64,000 nucleotides of DNA from Candidatus Rubrimentiphilum sp. (GTDB taxonomy: Bacteria > Vulcanimicrobiota > Vulcanimicrobiia > Vulcanimicrobiales > Vulcanimicrobiaceae): the NCBI GenBank assembly GCA_035710515.1, contig DASTDE010000003.1, forward strand, positions 268,882 to 332,881, written 5' to 3'. Position numbers and translations under genes: made by a program. Of the stretch, positions 8,242 through 16,163 are shown piece after piece (within the stretch, counting starts at the first letter, position 1; each line of letters starts with the position of its first letter). The notes beneath the pieces were generated by a model. That model had not been told where the DNA came from. It did no database searches and saw nothing but the letters and a program-made list of their open reading frames with translations.

Positions 8242-9782
8242 GGTTTTTTCTTCGCCGGCGGCGCCGCTTTTTGAAGAGCGGCTACCTGAGCTTGTATCTG
8301 CTTATACTCTTTCGTTCCGGGCTTCATCATTGCTAGCAAACGCTTGAACGTACTAACCGCTTTCGCCGGCTGCTTCGTCTGACCGAACGAATAGGCTTCC
8401 ATGTACAAGTACTCGGGATGCTGCTGCATGTAGCCCTTGACTTGCGTATCCAAGATCGTGAAGAGCGTGGCGGCTTCCTTGAAGTTCTTCACGCTGTAGT
8501 CGGAACCGGCGATGCAAGCCAGCGTGTCCGGATTGCGCGCCATTTGAAACGACTGCATGCAGGCCGCGCGTGCCAGTGCATACTGATGGCTTGAGACGTA
8601 CACTTGGCCGAGCAGTGCATACGTTTGCCCGCTCGGCGCCACGGCTGCCAGCTGTTTCAGATAGCCCGCGGCATCGGCAGGTTTCTTTTCGCCGATCTTC
8701 AGCTGCGCGAGATCGATCAGCGCGCTGGTGTCGTTCTTGTCGATTCGTACCGCTTGGATGAACTGCGCTTCCGCTCGCGCTGTTTGACGATTCGCCATCC
8801 AGTACTCGCCGTAGGCGGTGTGCAGCGCCGAAACGTTCGGATATTGCCGGAACGCGCCCTCGAAGACGGCTTGCGCTTGAGCCGGCTGCTTGGCTGTGGC
8901 GTACATCAGTGCTTTTTGAACGATGATCGCAGCCTTCTCGTAGTCGTTGCTGCCCGCGGCAATGGCGTCGTCGAAGGCCTGCGCCGCAGCCGAAGTGTTA
9001 TTCTGTTTGGCGTAGATGCTGGCGCGAAAAACGAGTGCCCGCACATTTTTCGGATCGGCCGCGATCGCGCGCTCGATCGACGTCAACGCGTTGGGCAGCG
9101 TGTTTTGCGCGACCCAGGTTTGCGCTTCCTGAATCAAAGGCGTGACGTCTTTGGGGTCCAGGAGATAGGCTTGGTCGAACTGTTTGCGCGCGTCATCCCA
9201 TTTTTGCTCGGCGGCGAGAACGATGCCGAGGACGACGTACGCTGACGGCTCGGTCTTGTTGAAGGTTACGGCGCGGTTGGCGATGCGCTCGGCGTCGGCA
9301 AACCGCGGCGGCTGCGTCTTGAGATACAGCTGCGCGAGCTGGCTGAGGATCGTCAGATTGGTCGGCTCGAGGTTCGACGCGCTTTCAAGATCGGCGATTG
9401 CCGCCGGGTAATTGCCGAGCGTCTGTTGCGCCGACCCGTCCAGGAAATAGATTTGTGCCGTTTTCGTGCCGAGCTGAATCACACGCTGCGTCAGCTGGAG
9501 TGCGGCCTGCGCCGCCTGCGGCGAGCCCAATGCCAAGAACTGCGCGGCGAGCTGCGTCATCGCGTCCCGGTCGTTGGGATTCGTCTTCAGGAGCCCCTCA
9601 AGGCGTGGAATAGCAATCTGAGGCGGTTCGGGGGAGGCGGTCGGAAGCGGGGCCGGCGTCGGCGAGGGCGTTGCGGTCGCTTTGGCGGCGGCAACCAGGT
9701 CGGCGTGCGCGCTGCCGGCAGAGAAAGCAAGCGCCGAGGCAAGCGCGGCAACGAACGAGGCGACCAGTAGGATACGTTTCAA
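8238..9782 (-). CDS. Exported tetratricopeptide-repeat protein
   Basis: 514 residues: signal peptide (ILLVASFVAALASALAFSAGSAHA), a Pro/Thr/Ser/Ala linker (TPSPTPAPLPTASPEP), then about ten TPR-like helical repeats to the end, closing with a basic tail (PPAKKKP). The start is TTG at 9782, backed by AAGGA eight bases upstream; no better start is near. TPR arrays are protein-interaction scaffolds, here likely periplasmic; partners are unknown. The stop TAA overlaps the beginning of the HDAC-family frame. Confidence 0.85.
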   Translation of the reverse strand: MKRILLVASFVAALASALAFSAGSAHADLVAAAKATATPSPTPAPLPTASPEPPQIAIPRLEGLLKTNPNDRDAMTQLAAQFLALGSPQAAQAALQLTQRVIQLGTKTAQIYFLDGSAQQTLGNYPAAIADLESASNLEPTNLTILSQLAQLYLKTQPPRFADAERIANRAVTFNKTEPSAYVVLGIVLAAEQKWDDARKQFDQAYLLDPKDVTPLIQEAQTWVAQNTLPNALTSIERAIAADPKNVRALVFRASIYAKQNNTSAAAQAFDDAIAAGSNDYEKAAIIVQKALMYATAKQPAQAQAVFEGAFRQYPNVSALHTAYGEYWMANRQTARAEAQFIQAVRIDKNDTSALIDLAQLKIGEKKPADAAGYLKQLAAVAPSGQTYALLGQVYVSSHQYALARAACMQSFQMARNPDTLACIAGSDYSVKNFKEAATLFTILDTQVKGYMQQHPEYLYMEAYSFGQTKQPAKAVSTFKRLLAMMKPGTKEYKQIQAQVAALQKAAPPAKKKP

Positions 9783-9836
9783 GTCTGACGTCCTTATAGA
9801 ATTGCTACGGTGTTAACGCCCCAACCGGGGCGAACG

Positions 9837-10823
9837 TCACGCGTGAGCAGCTTTGGCCTTTTGGACCAAGAGTGTAAGCGCGGGAACGATTTGAAAAAGG
9901 TCGCCGACGACGAGCAAATCCGCGGTCTCGCCTATCGGTACCGTGCCGTCACGGTTGATCGCCACTATCGTGGCCGCCGTTTGCATCCCGACCTTGTGCT
10001 GAATCGCACCCGAGATTCCAACGGCGATGTAGAGTTGAGGGCTGACGATCTTGCCGGTCTGTCCGATCTGCAGGCTGTATGGCACCCAGCCGGCATCTGC
10101 GGCCGCTCGCGACGCGCCGACTGCGCCGCCCAGAGCATCCGCCAAGGGTTTGAGGAGGGTTTCGAACGGCTGCGGACCACCCATCCCGCGGCCACCGCTG
10201 ACGACGACCGCAGCCTCCTCCAGCCCGATCTCGCCGGAAGCTTCTTCAACATCGCTCTCAATGGCCATGCCGTAGGCCTTGCCGGACGGCTTTTCAAGCG
10301 CGATGAGCTCGGCTCCGGTCGCGTGCGGGGCAGCCGCAAACGCGTTCGGCCGCACCGTAATCACGCCATAGTCGGCATTCTTGAACGCGCACGTTGTAAT
10401 CGTAGACCCCTGGAGTTTGGGCGCGACGCATTGCACCTGACCGCCTTCGACGCGCAACTCGGTCACGTCGGAGGTCAGCCCCGCGTTCAGCCGTCCCGCG
10501 ATCCGCCCGGCGATATCGCGGCCGAGCATCGTGTTCGGAACGAGAATCACGCACGGCCCGACGGCTTTGGCCACGGCTTCCAAGTAATCAACTTGCGGAT
10601 CGAGCAAGAACTTGTCGACGTCCGCATCGTCGCTGTAATGAATCTTGTCGAGCGGATGATTTTGCAGCTGCTTTGCGAGCTCCGCGGATCCGCCGCCCAC
10701 CACGACCGCATGCGCTTTGCCGCCCAGCGCATCCGCAAGCCTTTGCGCTTCCGCTGCGAGTTCGAACGTGACCTTGCGCGTTTGCGCGCCGCTGTGCTCG
10801 ACGAAAACGACGACGTCGCGCAT
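9837..10823 (-). CDS. etfA: Electron transfer flavoprotein alpha subunit
   Basis: 328 residues. The C-terminal FAD domain has the family motif LYIAVGISGAIQHKVGM and INRDGTVPIGETADL, which contact FAD; the N-terminal domain (VVVFVEHSGAQTRKV) pairs with EtfB. The heterodimer takes electrons from acyl-CoA and other dehydrogenases and passes them to ETF-quinone oxidoreductase. I choose the ATG at 10823 that overlaps the etfB stop (TGATG) over a TTG one codon earlier. Confidence 0.95.
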   Translation of the reverse strand: MRDVVVFVEHSGAQTRKVTFELAAEAQRLADALGGKAHAVVVGGGSAELAKQLQNHPLDKIHYSDDADVDKFLLDPQVDYLEAVAKAVGPCVILVPNTMLGRDIAGRIAGRLNAGLTSDVTELRVEGGQVQCVAPKLQGSTITTCAFKNADYGVITVRPNAFAAAPHATGAELIALEKPSGKAYGMAIESDVEEASGEIGLEEAAVVVSGGRGMGGPQPFETLLKPLADALGGAVGASRAAADAGWVPYSLQIGQTGKIVSPQLYIAVGISGAIQHKVGMQTAATIVAINRDGTVPIGETADLLVVGDLFQIVPALTLLVQKAKAAHA

Positions 10824-11614
10824 CAAACGAGCTTCCGTTCGCGCAGAAAGTCAAAGATCGCCTGTGCTCCGCTCTCGCCGTCGGCGGCTTCAACCACGCG
10901 AGCTTTTTCGCGCGCCTTCGGCGCCGCTATTGCGACAACTTCGGTTTTCGCGCCGTCGCTGCCGACGGGGCGATCGATGGCCGCATCGCTCACCGAGAGC
11001 GTGTCGATCGTTTTTTTCTTCGCGCCCATGATGCCTTTGAGCGATGCATAGCGCGGTTCGCCGACTGCCATCGTTACGGTGACGAGCGCCGGCAGCGGAC
11101 CGGTCACGACTTGGTAACCGGTGTCGGTTTCGCGCTGCGCTTTGATGCGGCCGCCGCCGGCCTCCTCGATCTTGCGCACGTTCGTCAACCCGGGAACGCC
11201 AAGATATTCCGCTAGCGCGCCCGGAACGCCGCCGGTGTTGCCGTCGTCGGAAAGCGCCCCGGAAAGAATAAGATCGAAACCGATTTTCTTGAGCGCTTGC
11301 GCCATTGCATACGACGTCACTACGGCGTCGCTGCCTTCGAGCGCCGGATCACTGAGCATCACCGCGTCATCCGCACCCATTGCCAGCGCTTTGCGCAGCG
11401 TCTCTTTGGAGCTTTCGGGCGCCATCGTAAAGATCGTAACCGTGGAATCATCCGCGAGGCGCTCCTTTAATTGAAGCGCCGCTTCAATCGCGTATTCGTC
11501 GAACGGATTGAGCGCAGTCTCCACGCCCGTCCGCATGAGGCGCTTGGTCGCGGGATCGATCCGTTTCACGGCGCCGGCATCCGGCACCAACTTCACGGTC
11601 ACGACGATTTTCAC
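10823..11614 (-). CDS. etfB: Electron transfer flavoprotein beta subunit
   Basis: 263 residues beginning at GTG 11614 with AAGGGG about ten bases upstream. It begins with the typical KIVVTVKLVPDAGAVKRI, and ALNPFDEYAIEAALQLKE plus SGALSDDGNTGGVPGALAEYLG line the AMP-binding site. It forms the ETF dimer with EtfA from the next gene, which it overlaps by one base. The two genes form their own small operon; no acyl-CoA dehydrogenase is adjacent. Confidence 0.95.
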   Translation of the reverse strand: MKIVVTVKLVPDAGAVKRIDPATKRLMRTGVETALNPFDEYAIEAALQLKERLADDSTVTIFTMAPESSKETLRKALAMGADDAVMLSDPALEGSDAVVTSYAMAQALKKIGFDLILSGALSDDGNTGGVPGALAEYLGVPGLTNVRKIEEAGGGRIKAQRETDTGYQVVTGPLPALVTVTMAVGEPRYASLKGIMGAKKKTIDTLSVSDAAIDRPVGSDGAKTEVVAIAAPKAREKARVVEAADGESGAQAIFDFLRERKLV

Positions 11615-11639
11615 GCGAAAGAGCCCCTTATAAACGCAC

Positions 11640-11700
11640 AGACCCCGGGAGGGGTTGGAAAGAACCCGGGTTCATTGGGCCTGGTGCAGGGACGCCCCTG
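11640..11700. repeat. Intergenic palindromes between etfB and barrel gene
   Basis: GAACCCGGGTTC at 11662-11673 is a perfect 12-base palindrome, and CAGGGACGCCCCTG at 11687-11700 forms a 5-bp stem with a 4-base loop. They lie between two divergently transcribed genes, so they could be operators or an extragenic repeat unit. No second copy is seen in this window. Confidence 0.35.
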
Positions 11701-11722
11701 CCGCGCCGGAATATAGCCGTCA

Positions 11723-12529
11723 ATGAATTTAGGAATGATTCTCATATTGGCCGCGGCGGCCCTGCCGAGTCCGTCGCCGACGCCCGGAGCCGCAAGCACG
11801 GACCCGTGCGGCGGAGCGACCACGAGTTTGTTGGCGGCCTTGAATCGCCCGACGATCGGTTTCAGCGCCTGCGCCGTCAAGCCGCGCGAGAGCGTCTGGG
11901 AGCTTGGCTACAACAATCTGTCGCTGTCCGACGGCTCGCGCGCGGCGATCTACCCGCAGGGCTTCATACGCTTCGGCGCGGCGCGCAAAGTCGAGTTCGA
12001 TATCATCGGCCCGCTCTACGAAGTGCAGCGCGGAGGCGCAACAACGCAGCGCGGCTTTCTGGACATGGGCGTGGGGGCGAAATATGAATACTTTCAGGAC
12101 GACGCGAACGTGGCCGCAATCGATCTGCTTTACACGTTTCCAACGGGGGCGCCGGCTTTCACCGCGGGAGGTCCGCTGGCAACGATCAATTTTGACTACG
12201 GTCGTTCCCTTTCATCCGTTTCGGGCTTCGCAACGACGCTGGGCGTGCAATCTTCTTATTCACAAGACCTGAACGGACGCAGCGCGCGATTTTTTTCGGC
12301 GCTGCCTTCCGTAGCTTTCACGACGCAAACAAATCCACGCACGCAATTCTACGCCGAGGCCTACGGGCAGACGAAGATTCGTCCCGACGGCGGCACACTT
12401 TTCGGCATCAACGGGGGCATCCAGTATCTACTCGCGCCGGAGTTCGAGGTCGACGCCGAACTCGGAAGCATCGTGACCGACCTAGCTCGAGGGCACTACC
12501 TGGGAGTTGGCCTGGGCCTGCGCTTCTAG
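11723..12529 (+). CDS. Outer-membrane beta-barrel protein (MetA-pathway/transporter-like)
   Basis: 268 residues with a signal peptide (LGMILILAAAALPS), a Pro/Ser/Thr linker, then alternating amphipathic strands and a final strand ending in Phe (LGVGLGLRF), the usual BamA recognition signal. WELGYNNLSLSDG followed by strands with Gly/Ala turns resembles the phenol-degradation MetA-pathway/transporter barrel family. It would be a small porin or solute channel. No functional partner is next to it. Confidence 0.7.
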   Translation: MNLGMILILAAAALPSPSPTPGAASTDPCGGATTSLLAALNRPTIGFSACAVKPRESVWELGYNNLSLSDGSRAAIYPQGFIRFGAARKVEFDIIGPLYEVQRGGATTQRGFLDMGVGAKYEYFQDDANVAAIDLLYTFPTGAPAFTAGGPLATINFDYGRSLSSVSGFATTLGVQSSYSQDLNGRSARFFSALPSVAFTTQTNPRTQFYAEAYGQTKIRPDGGTLFGINGGIQYLLAPEFEVDAELGSIVTDLARGHYLGVGLGLRF

Positions 12530-12551
12530 CCCGAAATGGTGTCATGGAAGC

Positions 12552-12580
12552 TTGACATTATGACAAGGTCACTTTACAAT
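12552..12580 (+). promoter_or_regulatory. Consensus sigma-70-type promoter with palindromic spacer
   Basis: TTGACA at 12552-12557 and TACAAT at 12575-12580 are separated by exactly 17 bases. The spacer holds TGACAAGGTCA (12561-12571), an inverted repeat (TGAC...GTCA) suited to an operator. The first ATG (12588) lies seven bases after the -10, so the transcript may be leaderless. The downstream operon encodes an XRE regulator that could act here. Confidence 0.75.
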
Positions 12581-12587
12581 AGCCCCA

Positions 12588-12977
12588 ATGCATACAATAT
12601 TTCGGGGCTCCCACATGGGTCGGTTCTGGTTTTGGATGGCCGTCTACATTCTCGCGGTGATCGCGCAAGCCGCGGCCTTTAACTTCAGACTCGTCCCGTC
12701 TTGGCTCGTCATTCCGGTTGCCCTCGTTCCGATAGTTCCTGCAGTTTTTGCCGCCATCGCGGTCATAGACCGGATGCGCTTGCTGGACGAACTTCAGCGC
12801 AGCATTCAATCGGAGGGGATCCAATTCTCGTTCTTGATTACGGCAATCCTGACACTTTCTTACGGCTTCTTGGAGTCGTTTGCGCATTTTCCCAGACTAT
12901 CAATGTCGCTCGTTATGCCCGTTCTGGTTTTCACTTGGGCAGTCGGACTCGCCATCGCATCGCGCCGGTATAGCTAG
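12588..12977 (+). CDS. Small four-helix membrane protein
   Basis: 129 residues (120 if ATG 12615 is used) with four hydrophobic segments: ~12-30, ~37-60, ~82-100 and ~107-124. The loop DRMRLLDELQRSIQSEGIQF between helices 2 and 3 is amphipathic. It sits in front of an XRE regulator, six bases apart, a pairing often seen for membrane protein / Cro-like regulator modules in which the small protein has no known activity. No catalytic motif is visible. Confidence 0.75.
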   Translation: MHTIFRGSHMGRFWFWMAVYILAVIAQAAAFNFRLVPSWLVIPVALVPIVPAVFAAIAVIDRMRLLDELQRSIQSEGIQFSFLITAILTLSYGFLESFAHFPRLSMSLVMPVLVFTWAVGLAIASRRYS

Positions 12978-12983
12978 CTCGCA

Positions 12984-13181
12984 ATGAAAAACATCTTACG
13001 AGTTCTACGAAGCGAACGCGGCTGGTCGCAGGCAGATTTAGGCTGCCGGCTAGACGTAAGCCGGCAAACGATAAACGCGCTGGAGACCGGAAAGTATTCA
13101 CCCAGCCTTCCGCTCGCGTTCAAGATCTCCAAATTGTTCGAAAAGTCCGTCGAAGATATTTTTGATCCGGCTTCCGAGTGA
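12984..13181 (+). CDS. XRE-family helix-turn-helix regulator
   Basis: 65 residues that are almost entirely an HTH_3 domain: LRVLRSERGWSQADLGCRL, then VSRQTINALETGKYSPSLPLA and the helix ending VEDIFD. This short single-domain form resembles YgzD/YdzE-type regulators that accompany small membrane proteins. It is probably cotranscribed with the preceding gene from the promoter at 12552 and may control that promoter through the palindrome in its spacer. Confidence 0.9.
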   Translation: MKNILRVLRSERGWSQADLGCRLDVSRQTINALETGKYSPSLPLAFKISKLFEKSVEDIFDPASE

Positions 13182-13189
13182 AGAAACCC

Positions 13190-13342
13190 CTAGACGTGCT
13201 CGTCCGGCTCCGCGTGATGCGCGTCTTTTTGGTCGTCGGCGTTCGGATTTAGGTCCGTGTCGCCGTAGACCGCTTCGGCCGATTCATGCGGGTCGTTCTC
13301 GCGCTCGGTTTGGTCTTCGTCGTCGAGTCGTTCGCGTTCCAT
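13190..13342 (-). CDS. Small acidic, probably disordered protein
   Basis: 50 residues rich in Asp, Glu, Asn and His (ERERLDDEDQTERENDPHE...). ATG 13342 is preferred because AGAAGG lies six bases upstream; an ATG at 13348 directly abuts that sequence. No domain is recognised. It lies just downstream of the HAD phosphatase gene on the same strand, and a similar acidic protein is encoded on the other side of that gene, so the three are likely one transcript. Confidence 0.55.
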   Translation of the reverse strand: MERERLDDEDQTERENDPHESAEAVYGDTDLNPNADDQKDAHHAEPDEHV

Positions 13343-13352
13343 ACTCATCCTT

Positions 13353-14018
13353 CTAGTCTGCGCGCACGCCGAGCTCGTCCAGATGCAGGCGCATCTCTTC
13401 GGGGTCGGCATACACACGATAGGCTCCGGCCTGCTCCAGTTCTTGTTGCCCGTATCCGCCGCTCAGTAATCCAACACCTAGAAAGTTCGCGCGCCGCGCC
13501 GCGAGCATGTCCCAAACACTGTCGCCGACAACCATTGTATCTACATCGCGCACGTGCAGCGCTTCGGCGGCGGCGAGAAAGAGATCGGGATCGGGCTTGG
13601 CGCGCTTTACCTTCTCGCGAGTAATAACCGGCTCGTCGTCACCGATGCCGAGCAGTTGCAGCATCGGCTGGGCCGTTTCGAGCCGGCCGCTCGTCGCGAT
13701 AATATAGGGGATTTTCGCTTCCCGCAAATCCGCGAGTAATTCCCGTGCACCCGGTAATACGGAGATCGACGGCGCGCGCCGCCGGAATTCTTGCGCGTGC
13801 AGCTCAGTCAGACGCTTTACCGTGGCTTCGTCCAGGTCCATATTCAATTCACGCGTGAGCGCACGCATCATCAGGCCGCCGCTCATGCCGATGCGCCGGT
13901 GGATCCGCCAAATGGACAGATCGTAGCCGCACTCGCGCAACGCGGTATGCCACGCCATGACGTGCTGATAGACGCTGTCGACCAGCGTCCCATCGAGATC
14001 GAATATGAATGCCGCCAA
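13353..14018 (-). CDS. HAD-superfamily hydrolase (phosphoglycolate phosphatase-like)
   Basis: 221 residues with the HAD motifs in order: FIFDLDGTLVDS (catalytic Asp pair), IIATSG (motif II Ser/Thr), KRAKPDPDLFL (motif III Lys) and VVGDSVWDMLAAR (motif IV acidic pair). An alpha-helical cap lies between motifs I and II, as in phosphoglycolate phosphatase and beta-phosphoglucomutase relatives. It should be a cytoplasmic phosphatase for a small phosphorylated metabolite; the substrate cannot be fixed. Confidence 0.9.
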   Translation of the reverse strand: MAAFIFDLDGTLVDSVYQHVMAWHTALRECGYDLSIWRIHRRIGMSGGLMMRALTRELNMDLDEATVKRLTELHAQEFRRRAPSISVLPGARELLADLREAKIPYIIATSGRLETAQPMLQLLGIGDDEPVITREKVKRAKPDPDLFLAAAEALHVRDVDTMVVGDSVWDMLAARRANFLGVGLLSGGYGQQELEQAGAYRVYADPEEMRLHLDELGVRAD

Positions 14019-14021
14019 GGC

Positions 14022-14219
14022 TTATTGCTTCTTCGGTTGGTTCACGCCGAAGATGTTTTCTTCCATCGCGCGATCGTCTTCTTGCGAATCGATCCCAGGA
14101 TCCATCGCTTCATCGTGCTCGATGTCGTCGCGCTCCGGGCCGTCCAATTTCGTTTGATTCTCAGTCAGATCGTCTTGCGGTATCTCGCCGAATTCGTCTC
14201 TTGGAAGTTTCTCGTCCAT
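14022..14219 (-). CDS. Small acidic, probably disordered protein
   Basis: 65 residues, highly acidic (DEKLPRDEFGEIPQDDLTEN, then ERDDIEHDEAMDPGID), with no hydrophobic core and a short basic end (NQPKKQ). It ends three bases before the HAD phosphatase start. Composition resembles that of the acidic protein on the far side of the HAD gene, though no clear sequence identity is seen. Function unknown. Confidence 0.55.
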   Translation of the reverse strand: MDEKLPRDEFGEIPQDDLTENQTKLDGPERDDIEHDEAMDPGIDSQEDDRAMEENIFGVNQPKKQ

Positions 14220-14244
14220 GACGCGCTTCTACCCGAAAAAGGCC

Positions 14245-14630
14245 ATGGTAGCCTCCACCGAAATGGACTTAGCCATGCGATCAAAAGCCGTCGACGCGTA
14301 CCTTGGGCGCCTGAGCAGCGAGAAGCGAGCTGCGCTTGAGAGGCTGCGGAGGGCCATTAAGGCCGCAGCCCTAAGGCCGAGGAGTGCATCAGTTACCGGA
14401 TGCCGGCCTTCCGCCTAAACGGAAAGCTGCTCGTCGCATATGCCGCGGCTGCGAAACACTGCGCCTTTCACGCCGGCGCGCACCCGATTCGAGTGCACAA
14501 AAGTGAGCTCAAAGCTTACGACACGCACAAAGGGACCATCCGTTTTCAGCCGGACGATCCGTTACCAATTGCACTTATTCGGAAACTTGTGAAAAGGCGA
14601 ATTGCGGAGCACGCCGCCAGCCATTCATAG
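14245..14630 (+). pseudogene. DUF1801 (YdhG-like) gene, frameshifted
   Basis: Two overlapping frames together make one DUF1801 protein. Frame one gives VDAYLGRLSSEKRAALERLRRAIKAAA; frame two continues with MPAFRLNGKLLVAYAAAAKH, then HKGTIRFQPDDPLP and LVKRRIAEH. The join is near 14369-14371, where a run of three C would read correctly with one more C. So either a one-base deletion inactivated the gene or the assembly dropped a base. The family has an SRPBCC/iron-chaperone-like fold of uncertain role. Confidence 0.75.
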
Positions 14631-15086
14631 CCGCTTTTCCACGCGCACTATGTCTGCATCATTCACGTAAGTTAGCCGCACACGCATGCCGGGCCTGATG
14701 GCTCCGCCGCATGCATTCGCCCTATGGAATCGCCCAAGAGCTTCATAACAAGAGTAGTCAAACACGGAGCTACCCACGATGAAACTCTCGTCTTTCCCGT
14801 CACGACTGGTCTGAAAAAGTTCGACGGGTCCTTCAGCCACGTGGTATTGGCCGGAGCGATACAAGCCCAGGTTACGCTGGTAGCTGGCGTACGGCAATAG
14901 TCCGGCAATAAGAGTCCATAAGACGAAGAACGCCAGCAGCACCCACCAAGGCAGCCCGTTCGAGCGCGCTTTGCCACGCGTAATGATTAAACCAACCGTC
15001 AAAAAAACGATAGCGAGCAGAGCGGGAATGAGCTCAACCCAGTCGATCGGGTTTGTCGAGCCCAGATCAAATATCGTCTTGTACAC
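14625..15086 (-). CDS. Membrane protein of unknown function
   Basis: 153 residues from GTG 15086, with two transmembrane helices (~14-32 and ~46-65) and a C-terminal soluble domain containing VAEGPVELFQTSRDGKDESF and RPGMRVRLTYV. The frame extends further upstream to 15152 but those codons are the tRNA-Leu 3' exon and cannot be coding. The soluble part with its small beta-strands recalls DUF3592-like proteins, but this is a loose resemblance. Confidence 0.6.
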   Translation of the reverse strand: MYKTIFDLGSTNPIDWVELIPALLAIVFLTVGLIITRGKARSNGLPWWVLLAFFVLWTLIAGLLPYASYQRNLGLYRSGQYHVAEGPVELFQTSRDGKDESFIVGSSVFDYSCYEALGRFHRANACGGAIRPGMRVRLTYVNDADIVRVEKRL

Positions 15087-15108
15087 GTGCTGCGAAGCTA
15101 ACGTATTC

Positions 15109-15408
15109 TGGGACGGCCGAGACTTGAACTCGGACGGCCTTTCGGCCAGCAAATTTTCGCACCACTATAGCTTTCGCTACCGCCCTTTTAGGCGTTTGAT
15201 GGTCCGGACTGTGCCTTGACCTTATGGCTTACGCCACGTAGGCCGCGCCCGTCCAGTCTCTACACCTTCCGCGCTTGCGGCTTGGCTCGGCGTTGGCACT
15301 TGCACATTCTGCAAAAGCGTTCACCGAATTTGAGCGCATCCCGCGGGCGGTTTCCCGGTCCGCGGCTCCAACGAAGTCTGCTGTGTCTACCTGTTCCACC
15401 ACCGTCCC
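15109..15408 (-). tRNA. trnL: tRNA-Leu (UAA), split by an intron
   Basis: On the minus strand, acceptor GGGACGG (15408-15402) pairs with CCGTCCC (15116-15110), with discriminator A at 15109. The D stem is GTG/CAC, the anticodon stem GCAGA/TTTGC, the class II variable arm GGCC-GAAA-GGCC (15147-15136) and the T stem CCGAG/CTCGG closes a TTCAAGT loop. Exons are 15408-15374 (35 bases) and 15157-15109 (49 bases). Joining them gives loop CTTAAAA with anticodon TAA. The interruption falls between U34 and A35. CCA is not encoded. Confidence 0.93.
15158..15373 (-). ncRNA. Group I intron (IC3-like) in tRNA-Leu(UAA)
   Basis: The 216-base insert has the group I core. P7 is GACTG (15258-15254) with CAGTC (15211-15207). 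P2 is CCGCGG/CCGCGG (15365-15341) capped by GAAA. P9 is TAGC-GAAA-GCTA (15179-15168). A core stretch CAAATTCGG... CCGAGCCAAG precedes GGTGTAGAGACT, closely like the Azoarcus tRNA-Ile ribozyme as I recall it. The 5' site follows U34, which can form the U-G wobble of P1 (CUU with GAG at 15368-15366), and the intron ends in G (15158). No homing endonuclease is encoded. It should self-splice. Confidence 0.9.
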
Positions 15409-15506
15409 ATAACGAAGGGGCGGTCGACTCTTATTGAATGGAGCGCCCCTTTACTGCTTGGCGGACCCGCAGGGCGCTTGGGCGGCCGCTCACAAAGTTG
15501 TGCTGA

Positions 15507-16163
15507 ATGCTCTTTCGCGATCGCGCTGACGCCGGACGCCGGCTGGCCGAAAAGCTGTCGGCTTATGCCGGCGGCAATACGCGCGTGCTCGCGCTTCCGC
15601 GTGGCGGCGTGCCGGTCGCGTTCGAGGTGGCACGGTCATTGAACGCTCCGCTCGATGTTTTTGTGGTGCGCAAACTCGGCGTTCCCGGACATGAAGAGCT
15701 CGCCATGGGCGCAATCGCATCGGGAGGCGTGCGCGTCTTAAATGAAGACACGATCGCGCAGCTGCGCATCAGCCAAGAGACCGTCGATGCCGTCACCAAG
15801 TCTGAGCTCGGCGAGCTGAACCGGCGCGAAGCGGTTTACCGCGACGGCTTGCCTGCGCACGACGTCGCCGGCAAACCCGTCATTCTCATCGATGATGGCC
15901 TCGCAACCGGCGCGAGCATGTACGCGGCCGTCCTGGCATTGCGCGCGCGATCGCCGAGCCGCACGATTGTGGCCGTTCCGGTCGCTCCGCTCGAAACGTG
16001 CGAAGCGATTGCACGGCACGTGGACGAAATGGTCTGCGCCGAAACGCCCGAGCCGTTTCGCGGCGTCGGCGCCTGGTACCACGATTTCAGGCAAGTTGAC
16101 GATGAGGAAGTGCGCCTAATGCTTCGTCGCGCGCGACCGGTGACGGACCGGGATGGCAACTGA
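15507..16163 (+). CDS. Phosphoribosyltransferase-family protein
   Basis: 218 residues with the type I PRTase fold. VILIDDGLATGAS at about 130-142 is the PRPP-binding loop, and RVLALPRGGVPVAFEVA near the N-terminus is the usual first strand-turn. This subgroup (often annotated as predicted phosphoribosyltransferase) is commonly fused or linked to a dienelactone-hydrolase-like domain, as here where the next gene overlaps by 11 bases. The nucleobase substrate is not known. Confidence 0.88.
   Translation: MLFRDRADAGRRLAEKLSAYAGGNTRVLALPRGGVPVAFEVARSLNAPLDVFVVRKLGVPGHEELAMGAIASGGVRVLNEDTIAQLRISQETVDAVTKSELGELNRREAVYRDGLPAHDVAGKPVILIDDGLATGASMYAAVLALRARSPSRTIVAVPVAPLETCEAIARHVDEMVCAETPEPFRGVGAWYHDFRQVDDEEVRLMLRRARPVTDRDGN

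Noticed and set aside
9810..11051. 413-codon plus-strand frame opposite etfA and etfB
   Set aside because: Arg/Ala/Pro-rich shadow with no domain; the minus strand holds full etfA and etfB.
15087..15152. N-terminal extension of the membrane protein gene into 15152
   Set aside because: Those codons are the tRNA-Leu 3' exon; GTG 15086 is a sufficient start.
15411..15506. GGGGCG/CGCCCC inverted repeat upstream of tRNA-Leu as a terminator
   Set aside because: The loop is about 20 bases and no T-run follows on either strand.
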